Source of the DNA: Sulfomarinibacter sp963733915 | GTDB taxonomy: Bacteria > Acidobacteriota > Thermoanaerobaculia > Thermoanaerobaculales > Sulfomarinibacteraceae | DNA length: 64,000 nt | Direction: 5' to 3' | Assembly (NCBI GenBank): GCA_963733915.1 | Contig: CAVTEP010000003.1 | Coordinates: forward strand, 186,001 to 250,000 | Shown here: positions 9,029 to 19,255 of the stretch, one piece after another | Position numbering within the stretch: the first letter of the stretch is position 1 | Layout of the letters: the number at the start of each line of letters is the position of its first letter | The notes under the pieces: model-generated | What the model was told of the DNA's origin: nothing | Databases searched by the model: none | The model's input: the letters and a program-made list of their open reading frames with translations, nothing else | Program-made: the position numbers and the translations under genes

Positions 9029-10300
9029 CTATTCCGCTGCTCCTCGAGCCGCCGCGTCCTCGAGCCGCCGCACCGTCACGGTGACAATCCGGCGTTCATC
9101 CATTTGTTTGACCGTGAAGACCAGGCCGTGCCCCTGGTCGACGACCTCGGTGCCAGGCTCCGGCACCGTTCCGTGAAGAGAAAAGACCAACCCGCCAACA
9201 GTGTCAATGTCGGCATCGACGATTTCGACGCCGAGAAGCTCCTGGATCACGTCGAGCGGCGCCCGGCCCTGAAGTTGGAAGAGCCCGGGTTCGAGTTCCT
9301 CTCCATCCGGCGGCTGCCGGAGGTCATGCTCGTCTTCAATCTCGCCGACAATCTCCTCGAGAATGTCTTCGAGCGTGACGAGACCCGAGGTACCGCCATA
9401 CTCGTCGACAACGATCGCCATCTGCTGATGTTCGCGCTGGAAGTCGCGGAGCAGCTCGCCGAGCGGTTTGTTTTCGGGCACCACCAGGCACTCGCGAGCG
9501 AGATCCGCGACTGACGTCTCCTCGCTGCCGAGGTGGTATTCGACGACGTTTTTTACGTGGACCACGCCCAGGATTCGATCGATGGTTTCGTGGTAGATCG
9601 GAATGCGGCTCTTGTGGGTTTCGGAGAACACCCGCTGCAGATCTTTGAGACTGTCGGCATCGGACACCGCCACCATTTCGGTGCGGGGTGTCATGACCTC
9701 GCGCACAACTGTGTCGAAAAAATCCACCAGCGATTCGACAAACTCACCTTCTTCGCTTTCGAATATTCCAGCCTCGGCACCGGCTTCAAGATAGGCCTGA
9801 ATCTCCGCCTCGCTCGCCTCCTCATCATCGTCCACGGGTTGGGTTTGAGCCACCGACGGACTGCGCCTGCGCCTGACGAGAACCTTCACCAGCGGCACGA
9901 CCAGAGGGCCGATGAGGCGGAGTAGAACGGTGATCATGTCCTCGGAGAACGGGCGAAAAACAAAGTGGGCGGCCGCGATGAGCACCAACGGCAGCGCGAC
10001 TGCGATCGCCAGGGCCTGGTTCCCGTCCATGCCCGGGAATTGGGCGATCACCAACCACAAGCCCCCCGCCACGGTGAGCTGGAGCCACCTCCCGATGTCG
10101 ATGATGTGCGATACCTGGACACCCCCGCGTCCGCCGACGAGGTCCGGGTACTCTTCGAGAACACCCTGGAAGCGGACATTCCCAAGTTCTTCGAGCGACC
10201 GCAGGAGGAGCTCGGCGATGGCAAAGAGCGAGGCCAGCACGACGCTCGCCAAGACCAGGGTGACCGAGTGACTCAGCCAGGCAGCGAGACCCTCGCTCAT
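9029..10300 (-). CDS. CorC/HlyC-family CBS-domain transporter or membrane protein
   Basis: 423 residues. Three or four N-terminal hydrophobic segments (about 8-30, 75-95, 97-115, 125-145) replace a full DUF21/CNNM domain and look divergent. Next come an acidic linker, two CBS domains (REVMTPRTEMVAVS to HVKNVVEY; DYGGTSGLVTLEDILEEIVGEI at about 300-322) and a C-terminal CorC_HlyC domain (GLFQLQGRAPLDVIQELLG onward). Family members take part in Mg2+/Co2+ efflux or resistance. It overlaps ybeY by ATGA (10297-10300), so translation is probably coupled. Its place between ybeY and era is conserved in many bacteria. Confidence 0.9.
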   Translation of the reverse strand: MSEGLAAWLSHSVTLVLASVVLASLFAIAELLLRSLEELGNVRFQGVLEEYPDLVGGRGGVQVSHIIDIGRWLQLTVAGGLWLVIAQFPGMDGNQALAIAVALPLVLIAAAHFVFRPFSEDMITVLLRLIGPLVVPLVKVLVRRRRSPSVAQTQPVDDDEEASEAEIQAYLEAGAEAGIFESEEGEFVESLVDFFDTVVREVMTPRTEMVAVSDADSLKDLQRVFSETHKSRIPIYHETIDRILGVVHVKNVVEYHLGSEETSVADLARECLVVPENKPLGELLRDFQREHQQMAIVVDEYGGTSGLVTLEDILEEIVGEIEDEHDLRQPPDGEELEPGLFQLQGRAPLDVIQELLGVEIVDADIDTVGGLVFSLHGTVPEPGTEVVDQGHGLVFTVKQMDERRIVTVTVRRLEDAAARGAAE

Positions 10301-10722
10301 GGCAACAACTCATCGCGCAGACGGAGTTCGACGTTCTTCATCTTGCCGTGGTCTCGTTCGTGATCATACCCCAGCAGGTGGAGCGTCCCGTGCAACGCGA
10401 GCTCACTGAGCTCCTGAATCTCGTCGTGGCCGAGCGCCTCCGCCTGCCGCCGGGCGGTGTCGAGCGAGATCACGACCTCACCCAGCAGCCGCCGGCCTGT
10501 CGGCAGCACATCGCCATCCGCGAAGGAAAGGACGTCAGTGGACTGATCGGTGCCACGATAGTGCCGGTTGAGATCACGGACCGTATTGTCGTCGGTGATC
10601 AGCAGATGGACCTCGCCGCCAGAAACGCCGAGACTTCTCAGACAACCCACGATCACCTTCCGCAGCAACTTAGCCGCGGGCCGAGACGGTTTTCTTTGCC
10701 ACCTGATGTGGACTTGAGTCAC
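10297..10722 (-). CDS. ybeY: Endoribonuclease YbeY (rRNA maturation)
   Basis: Zinc-dependent RNase for 16S rRNA 3'-end maturation and 70S quality control. 141 residues with the signature ALHGTLHLLGYDHERDHGKM (about 108-127), giving three zinc-binding His, and LSFADGD and GEVVIS before it. The start ATG at 10722 lies inside the 3' end of the upstream pgpH-like gene (53-base overlap). No later start would keep the N-terminal strand, so the overlap is probably real and translation coupled. Confidence 0.95.
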   Translation of the reverse strand: MTQVHIRWQRKPSRPAAKLLRKVIVGCLRSLGVSGGEVHLLITDDNTVRDLNRHYRGTDQSTDVLSFADGDVLPTGRRLLGEVVISLDTARRQAEALGHDEIQELSELALHGTLHLLGYDHERDHGKMKNVELRLRDELLP

Positions 10723-13036
10723 GCGCTTGCTGCCTCCTGTTGAAGTCGAAACCCGGATAGTCGATCCGGTGGTGATACATATTGGTGAGCACCCACAGGA
10801 ACGCCGATGCCACCTTGTCGAGCTCCGAAAACGTCAGCTCGCAATCATCCAGTTGATCGTCCGCGAGAGTGTTGTTGAAGATCTTGTCGATCATCGCCTG
10901 GATCTTGGCCGGCGTCGGATTATCGAGTGTTCTCGCAGCCGCCTCGACCGCGTCGGCGAGAAGAAGAATGCCGAGCTCCTTTGTGTGCGGCTTGGGACCC
11001 GGATAGCGGTAATCGCTCTCGCGGATTTCTGTCTTGTCCGCAGCTTTCCTCTCCTGGGCGCGGTTGAAAAAGTACCGGATCAACTTGGTCCCGTGGTGGG
11101 TGGCGATGCCCTGGCGGATACTCAGCGGCAGCTTGGCCTCACGGGCGATATTCAGCCCCTCCTTGACGTGGCTCTGGATAACCAGGGACGACATCGACGG
11201 CTGGAGGGAGTCGTGCGGATTGCCGTTGCGCTGATTCTCGACAAAGTACTCCGGCTTCACCAGCTTTCCGACGTCGTGGTAATACGCACACACGCGAAGG
11301 AGAAGCGCGTTGGCCCCGATCGCGTCGGCGCCCGCCTCCACCAGATTGCTCACCGACAACGAGTGTTGGTAGGTGCCGGGAGCCTCGAGGGAAAGTCGCT
11401 TGAGCAGCGGTAGATTCTGGTTTGACAGCTCGAGCAGCCGGCTGTGGGTCGTAATGCCGAAGACGCTTTCGAGAACCGGCAGCAGGAACGAAACAATGCC
11501 CACCGACAATAGACCACCCACAAACGCACACATCACTGCCAACCCGACCGTGGCCGGCGAATCCGGCAACCCCCGGTAGAGCTCGACAACCAGCACGAGG
11601 ACCACGTTCGCGATCCCGACAATGCCACCGACCCGGCTCAGCGAGACACGATCGCGTGATCGCTGGGCGGCAAGGATGCCTACCACTCCCGAGCCGAGCG
11701 CGAAAACCGCAACCGAAAAATCACCCCCGACAAGCAGGCCCGCGAGTGCAGCGCCGAAAAGGGCGAAAATCAGAGCCGATTGGAAACCCAAGAGAGCCAA
11801 CACCGTCACCGGTCCAGCGGCGAACGGCAGCACCCAGAGATAGGCCGCAGCAGTTGACAGGGCCTCCCCTTGGGCGTTGAAGGCGATTGCGTTTGCGATG
11901 AAGAGACCGAGCCGGTTCGAAGCCGCGAAGAGCAATACCAGAATGAAGACGATTGACAGCTGGCGTCTGATTTCGGGCGCGCTACTGATCCGGCTCATGA
12001 GGGGCCACCAACCCAGGATCATCAGCGCTACCAGCAACGCGACTCCGACCACCCGAGTCCACGTTGTGACATCGCGGCGCTCGCGGTCAAAGGCCCGCAG
12101 GGTCTCGGCCACCTCTTTGGTGACCGTGTCTCCTCGACGAACAAGGACCTGGCCACGTCGTAGGTCGCGTGACCTCGGCAAGACCGCCGCTGCCGCCGCG
12201 CGCGCGCGCTGTGATGTCTCCGCTCGGTTGAAAACCAGATCGGGACCGAGATTGGCCTCGAGAAAATCAACGAAAGGTTTGATCCATCGCCGGCTCACCG
12301 CCGGCCGTTCGAGGAGTCCGGCCTGTAATACCTGTTCGAGTCCGATGCGAACGTCAATCGCGCTCGACAGCTCTTCGATGGCGACCACCCGCTCGCCGCC
12401 GGATGCCAGGTTCCGCAGCGCCACCCCCCGTTCGCCGCGGCTTTCGAGGGCGCGGCGGTCATCGACAATGTGGTCGCGAAAGACCTGGCTGACGAGGTTG
12501 ACCAGAGCCGCCTCGAGGCGATCGGAACACGATGAGGACTCGAGGATCCGAAGCACTTCCTCAGTATCACGGAGGTCCGTGATGGCCTCGAGATTCGCGA
12601 TGCCCTCTTCTTCGCCCTGTTGACGGTCCCGGCACCCTGCGAATAGAACTCGCAGCTCGTCTTCGAGTTCGACCCGCACGCGCGGCTCGAGATCGTAGAC
12701 CGGGTATACCGAGACTCTCGCCTCCTGGCGCGCCGCCTCGGTCGCCGCCTCGTCCGGTAGGGTGATGTCAAACGGTATGACGAGGTCAAAGCCTGCGACG
12801 TCTCCCGGTTGCCAATCAGGCGGACCGCCGCCAATCCGGGGGAGCACCAGCCATGTGCAACCCATGACCGCAATGAACGCCCACAGCAAAGGCAGTCCGA
12901 GGAGCGAGTCCCACCAGCCGGCGCCCTCTTCGAGCCCACGCTGGATCCGGGTCGCCGAGCTCCGCTGCTCGGCCTGGGACGGCCCGCTGCCCTTCACCGG
13001 CGACCACCTTCTCCGGGTCGTGTCGTGCTCTCCCAT
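10670..13036 (-). CDS. pgpH: 7TM-HD family phosphodiesterase (PgpH-type, c-di-AMP)
   Basis: 788 residues: a cytoplasmic N-terminal tail, one membrane segment (about 45-65), a large extracytoplasmic 7TMR-HDED region (to about 315), a seven-segment membrane block (about 320-510) and a C-terminal HD domain. The HD motif is YYHDVGK (about 583-589), with EAPGTYQHSLSVSNL, ATHHGTKL and LLLADAVEAA as further metal-site segments. Characterised relatives (PgpH) hydrolyse c-di-AMP. The gene sits between phoH and ybeY, the classical neighbourhood, and overlaps both (43 and 53 bases). Substrate is inferred from the family. Confidence 0.92.
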   Translation of the reverse strand: MGEHDTTRRRWSPVKGSGPSQAEQRSSATRIQRGLEEGAGWWDSLLGLPLLWAFIAVMGCTWLVLPRIGGGPPDWQPGDVAGFDLVIPFDITLPDEAATEAARQEARVSVYPVYDLEPRVRVELEDELRVLFAGCRDRQQGEEEGIANLEAITDLRDTEEVLRILESSSCSDRLEAALVNLVSQVFRDHIVDDRRALESRGERGVALRNLASGGERVVAIEELSSAIDVRIGLEQVLQAGLLERPAVSRRWIKPFVDFLEANLGPDLVFNRAETSQRARAAAAAVLPRSRDLRRGQVLVRRGDTVTKEVAETLRAFDRERRDVTTWTRVVGVALLVALMILGWWPLMSRISSAPEIRRQLSIVFILVLLFAASNRLGLFIANAIAFNAQGEALSTAAAYLWVLPFAAGPVTVLALLGFQSALIFALFGAALAGLLVGGDFSVAVFALGSGVVGILAAQRSRDRVSLSRVGGIVGIANVVLVLVVELYRGLPDSPATVGLAVMCAFVGGLLSVGIVSFLLPVLESVFGITTHSRLLELSNQNLPLLKRLSLEAPGTYQHSLSVSNLVEAGADAIGANALLLRVCAYYHDVGKLVKPEYFVENQRNGNPHDSLQPSMSSLVIQSHVKEGLNIAREAKLPLSIRQGIATHHGTKLIRYFFNRAQERKAADKTEIRESDYRYPGPKPHTKELGILLLADAVEAAARTLDNPTPAKIQAMIDKIFNNTLADDQLDDCELTFSELDKVASAFLWVLTNMYHHRIDYPGFDFNRRQQARDSSPHQVAKKTVSARG

Positions 13037-13965
13037 CGGGCATAGCGGTCCACGACGTCTTGTACCAAAGGGTGCCGGACCACATCACGGTGGGTGAAGT
13101 TGATAAACGCGAACCCTCCTACGCCGTCAAAAATATCGAGGGCTTCTACGAGACCTGACCTCTTTTCGCCGGGCAGGTCGATTTGAGTAATGTCTCCGGT
13201 GATCACAGTCTTCGAGTGAAAGCCCATCCTCGTCAGAAACATCTTCATTTGTTCGTGAGTCGTGTTCTGCGCTTCATCGAGGATGATAAAGGCATCGTTC
13301 AGCGTACGCCCGCGCATGAATGCGAGCGGCGCGATCTCGATCACCTGGCGCTCCAGCAGCTTCGCGACCTTGTCATATCCCAAAATATCGTAGAGCGCGT
13401 CGTACACCGGTCTCAGGTAGGGATTGATCTTTTCCACCAGGTCGCCGGGCAGGAAGCCGAGACGCTCACCGGCCTCGACGGCCGGGCGCACGAGCACGAT
13501 ACGCCGAACCTCCTTGTCGGTGAGCGAGGCGGCCGCCAGGGCGACCGCCAGATAGGTCTTGCCGGTCCCAGCGGGGCCGGTCACGAAAACGTAGTCATGA
13601 GCGTAGACCGTACGGATGAAGAGTCTCTGGTTGAGATTGCGGGGTGTCACGAATCGCTTGAGCGAGCCTGGAATCGACGCATCCAGGAAAAACTCGACGA
13701 GGTCAGTCTCGAAATCCTCCTCGAGCACTCTCACTGCAGTGCGGTACTCTTCCTTACTGACCACTCCTCCCGAAGCCAACATTCGGTCGAAGGCTTCCAA
13801 CAACCGGGAAGCGATACGCTCCGCGTCTTCTGCACCCGATAGCTGGACCTCAGGGCCACGTGCGCTGACGGTGACCCCGAGGCGCTCCTCGAGATAACGC
13901 AGGTGCTCATCGCGAGTGCCGAAGAGCTGCTCCAGATTTTTTTCGCTGACAGTCAGACGTTGCAT
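12994..13965 (-). CDS. phoH: PhoH-family ATPase
   Basis: 323-residue P-loop ATPase of the PhoH/YbeZ type linked to RNA metabolism and YbeY. Walker A is GPAGTGKTYLA (about 131-141), Walker B is AFIILDEAQNTT (about 225-236), followed by VITGDITQIDLP and a conserved C-terminal HRDVVRHPLVQ. It opens the phoH-pgpH-ybeY-corC-era operon. The start ATG at 13965 begins MQRLTVSEKNLEQLFG, typical of the family. Confidence 0.95.
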   Translation of the reverse strand: MQRLTVSEKNLEQLFGTRDEHLRYLEERLGVTVSARGPEVQLSGAEDAERIASRLLEAFDRMLASGGVVSKEEYRTAVRVLEEDFETDLVEFFLDASIPGSLKRFVTPRNLNQRLFIRTVYAHDYVFVTGPAGTGKTYLAVALAAASLTDKEVRRIVLVRPAVEAGERLGFLPGDLVEKINPYLRPVYDALYDILGYDKVAKLLERQVIEIAPLAFMRGRTLNDAFIILDEAQNTTHEQMKMFLTRMGFHSKTVITGDITQIDLPGEKRSGLVEALDIFDGVGGFAFINFTHRDVVRHPLVQDVVDRYARWESTTRPGEGGRR

Positions 13966-14273
13966 GCGGATTGCGCTCCCGGGTCACCGCTCATCCCGGC
14001 GTAGCCGCGGGCGGAGGCGGTTCTTCCTCGAGCACGACAGTCAGTTTTGTCGTCATCCACAAAGATGTCTTGGCTGCGGTCCGCGGAAGCGGAGACGTGT
14101 CTGCCGACGATGATTACCCTCCACAAGGTCCCGATTGTAGCAAGTCACCCACCTGAGGGCCGCCTGCCGAGGCTCAGAATGTGCAAACACGGGCGCCCCG
14201 GTGGACCGTCTCGGCGCCCACAGCCCCCGACAATAGGCGCGCGGGGCCGGGATTCCCGAGCTGGCAAGGGTTT
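13966..14273. other. Intergenic region upstream of phoH, no supported gene
   Basis: About 308 bases separating pduO (which ends at 14274) from phoH, both on the minus strand. I see only very short frames, for example a 21-codon one around 13999-14064 with no recognisable product. It presumably holds the phoH operon promoter; no convincing -35/-10 pair stood out. Confidence 0.5.
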
Positions 14274-14822
14274 TCACCGTCGCACACCCGACCGCCACTC
14301 GGTCTCAGGAACACCGCCACGGGCGTTGATGAAGCGAGCGAGCACGAAAAGCGCATCCGAGAGCCGGTTGAGGTATGGCAGCAGGCCTTCAGGCACGCCC
14401 TGTCCATCACCGGCCACGACGTTTACGCGTCGCTCGGCCCGCCGGCAGACGGTGCGAGCAACGTGGGCGAGGGCGGCGGCACGGTTACCACCGGGTAGGA
14501 TGAACGCGGTCAAGGTCTCGAGCTCGTCATCCATCGAATCGATCCAAGCCTCGATCGCCTCTACGTCCCAGGCACGAGAATCGTGCTCCAGTCGGCCACC
14601 GGGATCGGCGAGAGCGGCGCCGACGGCGAAAAGGGCGCTCTGGATCGCCACCAGCCTCTCGTCAATCATCTCCGGGAGAGGCTCGCAACGAAGCAAACCG
14701 AGCAGCGACACCAACTCGTCCACCGTGCCGTAAGCTTCGATCCTATGATGATCCTTCGCCACCCGTCCGCCCGAAAACAGCGAGGTTTCCCCAGCGTCAC
14801 CGGTACGTGTGTAGACCTTCAT
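14274..14822 (-). CDS. pduO: PduO-type cob(I)alamin adenosyltransferase
   Basis: 182 residues; makes adenosylcobalamin from ATP and cob(I)alamin. Family marks: the N-terminal MKVYTRTGDAGETSLFSGGRV ATP-binding loop (residues 1-20), RIEAYGTVDELVSLLG, FILPGGNRAAALAH, ARTVCRRAER (the catalytic Arg region) and LPYLNRLSDALFVLAR. Length is standard. It is divergent from pilT with about 160 bases between them and stands alone, with no B12-dependent enzyme beside it. No cobalamin riboswitch is visible. Confidence 0.95.
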   Translation of the reverse strand: MKVYTRTGDAGETSLFSGGRVAKDHHRIEAYGTVDELVSLLGLLRCEPLPEMIDERLVAIQSALFAVGAALADPGGRLEHDSRAWDVEAIEAWIDSMDDELETLTAFILPGGNRAAALAHVARTVCRRAERRVNVVAGDGQGVPEGLLPYLNRLSDALFVLARFINARGGVPETEWRSGVRR

Positions 14823-14985
14823 CCGGCCATTCTACCGACTTCTGACGGGGATCGTCGACCACTGCAGACTGTCTGACGGCCTTCCAGCCGATTTGTCCCT
14901 CCGGGCCCTGAGGTAAAGACTTCGCCGGAAGTCGAAGGCCATTGTGGTAAATTTGATGTGGCTCGCGGAGCTCAAAGGAGGGTCG

Positions 14986-16431
14986 GTGGAGCTCAACGAA
15001 CTGCTCATGTTCATGACCAAGAAGGGGGCCTCCGACCTCCATCTGAAACCAATGCGCCCACCGCTCCTCCGCATCCAGGGCCGGCTTATCCCAATCAAAG
15101 CCAACCCTCTTCAGCCGGAAGACGTCGAACGGATGCTCGGCGCGATCATGAAACCCGCTCAACACGCGCGCTTTGAAGCGAGACAATCGGTGGACATGGG
15201 CTACGGCGTTCCCGGCGTCGCGAGATTCCGCTGCAACGTCTTCCTCCAACGAGGCACAATGGCCGCGGTCTTCCGCCGCGTTCCATTCGAGATCCAGGGA
15301 ATCGAGCCGCTCAACCTCCCTGACGTGATCGCCAAGTTCACCGATTACACCAGTGGCCTGGTACTGGTCACGGGGCCTACCGGTTCCGGTAAATCGACCA
15401 CCCTGGCGGCGATGATCAATCTCATTTCAAAGGCTCGGCAGTGTCACGTTGTGACGATCGAGGACCCGATCGAGTTTCTCTTTCAGGACGAAAAGGCCAC
15501 CCTTTCGCAGCGCGAGGTCGGCACCGACACGCCGTCATTCCAGGAAGCCCTCCGAAACTGCATGAGGCAGGACCCGGACGTGATCATGGTTGGCGAGATG
15601 CGCGATCCCGAGACCATGTCCACCGCCATCACGGCTGCCGAAACAGGCCACTTGGTCTTCTCGACGCTGCACACAAACAGCGCAGCACAGACCGTGGACC
15701 GGATCATCGACTCCTACCCGGCCGATCAACAGACCCAGATTCGAGGACAGCTCGGTCTCGTGCTGCGCGCCATCGTGTCGATGCAGCTGGTGGAAGACAA
15801 AGAAGGGAAACACCGGCTGCCCGCATGTGAGATCCTCGTCAACTCGCCAAAGGTCTCGAAACACATCGAAAACGGTGAGATCAAAGAGATCCTTGAGGAG
15901 ATGGAGAACTCGGTCGCCTTCTATCACATGCAGAGCATGAATCAATCGCTGATTTCCCTTCTCGCTCACAATCGGATCACTTATGAACAGGCCATCAACT
16001 CGTCAGCTGATCCCGACGATTTGTCGCTCAAGCTGCGCGAGATGTTTCCAACCATCGAGGACCGCTTCAGGGAGGGTGATATGTCACCGTCGCCCGCTGA
16101 TTTTTCTCAGATCACCGAGCTTCTGGAGACCAAGCGTCTCTACGAGGAAATGGAGGAGCGGCATCGCTCCAAGATCCAGGAAAAGGACGAACAGATTGAG
16201 GCCCTCGAGGCCGATCTGACCACTCTCAGGGAGCAGATGCAGGATACCGCGGCCAACACCGACGATCTTCGCCGCGAGGCTGAGATCGCTCGTTCGGAGG
16301 TCCAGCGCGCTCGTGAGGAGGCGCAGCAGAAGATCAACGCCCTCAACGAACGCATCCGCGAACTCAACCAGCAGATTCAGGGTGGCGGGGGCGCCGGGGG
16401 CAAGGGATCGTCCGGGTTTTTCAAGCGATAA
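14986..16431 (+). CDS. pilT: PilT-type pilus retraction ATPase with a C-terminal coiled-coil extension
   Basis: Hexameric ATPase that powers type IV pilus retraction. From the GTG at 14986 (AGGAGG four bases upstream) it has 481 residues; an ATG at 14944 is an alternative. The N-terminal PAS-like part (KKGASDLHLKP) is followed by Walker A GPTGSGKSTT (about 130-139), the Asp box TIEDPIEFLF, Walker B PDVIMVGEMRDPET and the His box AETGHLVFSTLHTNSAAQTVDRIID. The core ends near residue 350, where classical PilT ends. The remaining ~130 residues are a charged heptad-type coiled coil (ETKRLYEEMEERHRSKIQEK onward) closing with a Gly-rich tail GGGGAGGKGSSGFFKR. The extension is unusual. No other pil genes are next to it. 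Confidence 0.93.
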   Translation: MELNELLMFMTKKGASDLHLKPMRPPLLRIQGRLIPIKANPLQPEDVERMLGAIMKPAQHARFEARQSVDMGYGVPGVARFRCNVFLQRGTMAAVFRRVPFEIQGIEPLNLPDVIAKFTDYTSGLVLVTGPTGSGKSTTLAAMINLISKARQCHVVTIEDPIEFLFQDEKATLSQREVGTDTPSFQEALRNCMRQDPDVIMVGEMRDPETMSTAITAAETGHLVFSTLHTNSAAQTVDRIIDSYPADQQTQIRGQLGLVLRAIVSMQLVEDKEGKHRLPACEILVNSPKVSKHIENGEIKEILEEMENSVAFYHMQSMNQSLISLLAHNRITYEQAINSSADPDDLSLKLREMFPTIEDRFREGDMSPSPADFSQITELLETKRLYEEMEERHRSKIQEKDEQIEALEADLTTLREQMQDTAANTDDLRREAEIARSEVQRAREEAQQKINALNERIRELNQQIQGGGGAGGKGSSGFFKR

Positions 16432-16452
16432 ATCGGCCGTTTCACGGCCGAT
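16432..16452 (+). terminator. Perfect 8-bp hairpin after pilT
   Basis: ATCGGCCG (16432-16439) and CGGCCGAT (16445-16452) around TTTCA, beginning right after the stop codon. No T tract follows, so it may be a weak terminator or an mRNA 3'-end stabiliser. Confidence 0.5.
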
Positions 16453-16600
16453 GTCAAGAGTGAAGAGTCAAGAGTCAAGGATTCGGCGCACTCCGTTGAC
16501 GGGCGCGATGTTGGTCGAACCGCCGGTCTCCAGCCATCCACACGACAACCTCGCCCAGCGCGTTGACCCTTAACTCTTCACTCCGGACTCCCCTCTTCCC
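16453..16600. repeat. GAGTCAA-type inverted repeat module between pilT and mgtE
   Basis: Left arm GTCAAGAGTGAAGAGTCAAGAG (in 16453-16480) and right arm TTGACCCTTAACTCTTCACTC (in 16563-16583) are inverted versions of the same word, with about 80 unrelated bases between them and a C-rich segment after the right arm. Confidence 0.6.
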
Positions 16601-16634
16601 ACCTCCTGAGCTATGATGCGCCGCCGGGGGTACG

Positions 16635-17991
16635 GTGCCTGATCAAACCAGCGAGCGCGAGCTGATTATCGAGCTTCAAGCCCTCCTTCGCGCCGACGAG
16701 AAGGAGGCGCTGGAGATCTTCCTGCGTCTGGCGCGCCCAGAAGACATCGCGCAATCGCTCGATCTGTTGTCCATCGATGACCGCCAGCGGATCGTTGCCT
16801 CCCTCGACCACGACGCGGCGGGGACGGTTCTCACCGATACCACGGCTTCGATTCGCGCTGAGCTGGTCGAGGAGATCGACCATAGGCGCCTCGCGCGGAT
16901 CGCCGAAGCGCTGCCCGCGGACGATGCCGCCGATCTCATCGGCGAACTCGAAGTAGCTGACTCAGAACGGGTTCTTCACCACATTTCAGATCGAGGAAGA
17001 AGAGGTTCTCCGCCGGCTTCTGACATATCCGGAGGACACCGCCGGCGGCATCATGAATCCCGAGGTCGTCGCATTACAACCGGCCGACACCGTCGACGAC
17101 GCGATACGGCACATGCGGCTGATGGATACCGAGACCGTGACCGCAGCGGTGTACGTGGTCGATGACGAACACCGCCTCCTGGGATATGTGCGGCTTCGAA
17201 GTATGGTCACCGCCCGCCCCGCCGCTCTTCTCGGCGACATCATGTCGACTGACATCATCTCGGTGCCGGTCGATGCAGACCAGGAGGAGGTGGCGGACCT
17301 CGTCGATAGGTACGATTTCATGGCCATCCCGGTCGTGGACGCTGACGGTCACCTTGTCGGCGCGGTGACGGTGGACGACGTTCTCGACGTCATCGAGGAC
17401 GAGGCGAGCGAGGACATCTACAAGATGGCGGGGTCCTCGATCGAGGAAGAGGAATCCGAGTCGATCCTGCACGTCGCCCGCTATCGCCTGCCGTGGCTGC
17501 TGATCTGCCTCGCCGGAACTCAACTTTCGTCAGTGGTTCTCGTCCTCGCTTCGCGCGAGCTTCGCCTCTACGAGCAGATGTCGGTATTCACTGCGGCAAT
17601 CATGGCGATGGCAGGAAACACCTCGCTCCAGTCGTCGACCACCACCGTGCGGAGACTCGCCCTCGACACCCTCCCCCGCTCGAGGTTTGCGCGCCACATC
17701 TGGCGCGAAATTGCGGTCGCGCTGCTGATGGGACTGGTCTGTGGCGCCGTGGCATCCGCACTCGCCGTCCTTCTCCACCACAACTCATTGATCGGACTTG
17801 CCCTGGGGCCGGCGATGGCCATCGGAATGTCAGCGGCAAGCCTGCTCGGAGCTGCCATGCCGATAGCCCTCGACCTGGCCGGCATCGACCCTGCCGTAGC
17901 GTCAGGCCCGTTGGTGTCGACGATCAACGACTCACTGGCGCTGACGGTTTACTTCACGGTGGCGACCGGAATTCTTATCTGGATTGGATAA
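16635..17991 (+). CDS. mgtE: MgtE magnesium transporter, interrupted by a 1-base frameshift
   Basis: The two parts together cover a full MgtE: an N-terminal helical MgtE_N domain (PEDIAQSLDLLSIDDRQRIV, LPADDAADLIGEL), two CBS domains (YVVDDEHRLLGYVRLRSM, MAIPVVDADGHLVGAVTVDDVLDVIEDEASED) and a C-terminal membrane domain with five hydrophobic segments (FTAAIMAMAGNTSLQSSTT, PMAIALDLAGIDPA-type segments). The frame shifts near 16985: VLHHI continues as QIEEEEVLRRLLTYPEDTAGGIMNPEV only after skipping one T in an ATTT run. Everything else is intact, which favours a sequencing error or a very recent mutation. Start GTG 16635 has a G-rich GGGGG upstream and TATGAT further upstream as a possible -10. 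Confidence 0.85.
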
Positions 17992-18000
17992 AAACGGGGT

Positions 18001-19255
18001 TTAGACAGGCTCGGGATAGCCGAAGAAAAAGCCCTGCTGGAGTTCGATGCCAAGCTCTCTCAACACCTCGACCTCGTCCTCGGTCTCGACCCCCTCGGCG
18101 ATCACGACCGATTGACTGTCGCGCGCAAAGCGAATGATCGCCGATACCAGGTTGCGCTTGATGGGCTCGTCCTGCAAATCTCGAACGAGCATCTTGTCGA
18201 GCTTGATGAAGTCGGGCTGGAGCTCGGCCAGGACGTGGAGCGCACTGTAGCCGGTGCCCATGTCGTCGATCGCGATCCGGAAGCCGTGCTTTCTGAGCTC
18301 GGCGACCCGCTCGCGAAGTCGGCTCGCGCTCTCCGCGTAGGTGCGCTCGGTGATTTCGAGGACGCACTCAGCGGGCGCTCGGCCGACCTCTTCCAACCGA
18401 CCGTGGAGCCCCGTGCCTTCGGCCTCAATGTACTCGAGGCCCAACATCGACAGGTTGAGAAAGAGAACCGAGCCTTTCGGCAGGCGTCGTGCGCAATCAA
18501 TTGCCCGGTCAAGACACAGGAGCTCGACCTCTCCAAGCATTCCGGCGCGCTCGGTGAAACCAAAAAGATTGTCGGCGGTCTCGAGATAGCTTCCCTTCGG
18601 CCCTCGGCTGAGGGCTTCGAAGCCGACAATCTCGCGCCCCGGAAGCCGCACGATAGGTTGAAAGAGCGTGCGGATATTGCGTTCGCGAAGGATTCGGCGA
18701 ACCTCATCGAGCCGTGCCTGGTCGAGGGCCTCGCCGCGCCGGTGAAAATCCTGCCGCGCTTCCAAAATTCCGTTGTATATCGTTCGTTCGACCCGCAGTG
18801 CCGGGCGCATCTTGATGACGCCCTGCCCGACGCGAACCGCGAACTGCTCCGACTCCCCCGTTTCGTCGGTGATCGAGATCCCTTCGATGAGAGCGTCGTG
18901 CAGCCGACCCGCCTCGAAATGGTCAGCCAGAATCACCAGAAAGATGTCGCCGCGCACGTTTTCTTGACACAACAGGCTGCCCGAGCCGGCAGCCGATTCC
19001 AGTAAGCCGCTGAGGTGGCCGGCGACACTTCGCAGCACCGCATCGTAGCGCTCCCAACCAACGATTCGTTCGAGGTTCTGCTCATGCTCGATCCTGACCA
19101 GCAACACCTGCAGGGTGCCGCGCTCGTCGAGCATGCGGCGGATCCGATCAAGAACCACCGGCAACGTCGGCAGCTTGGTGACCGGGTCAAAGAGACTCGC
19201 TCTGTACTGGAGAATCCTCGTCTGGAGCTCGACGGGGTCGGTGTTGGCGAATCCG

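Noticed and set aside
16432..16634. Possible magnesium riboswitch upstream of mgtE
   Set aside because: The space is filled by a hairpin after pilT and the GAGTCAA repeat module; no M-box-like conserved elements were seen.
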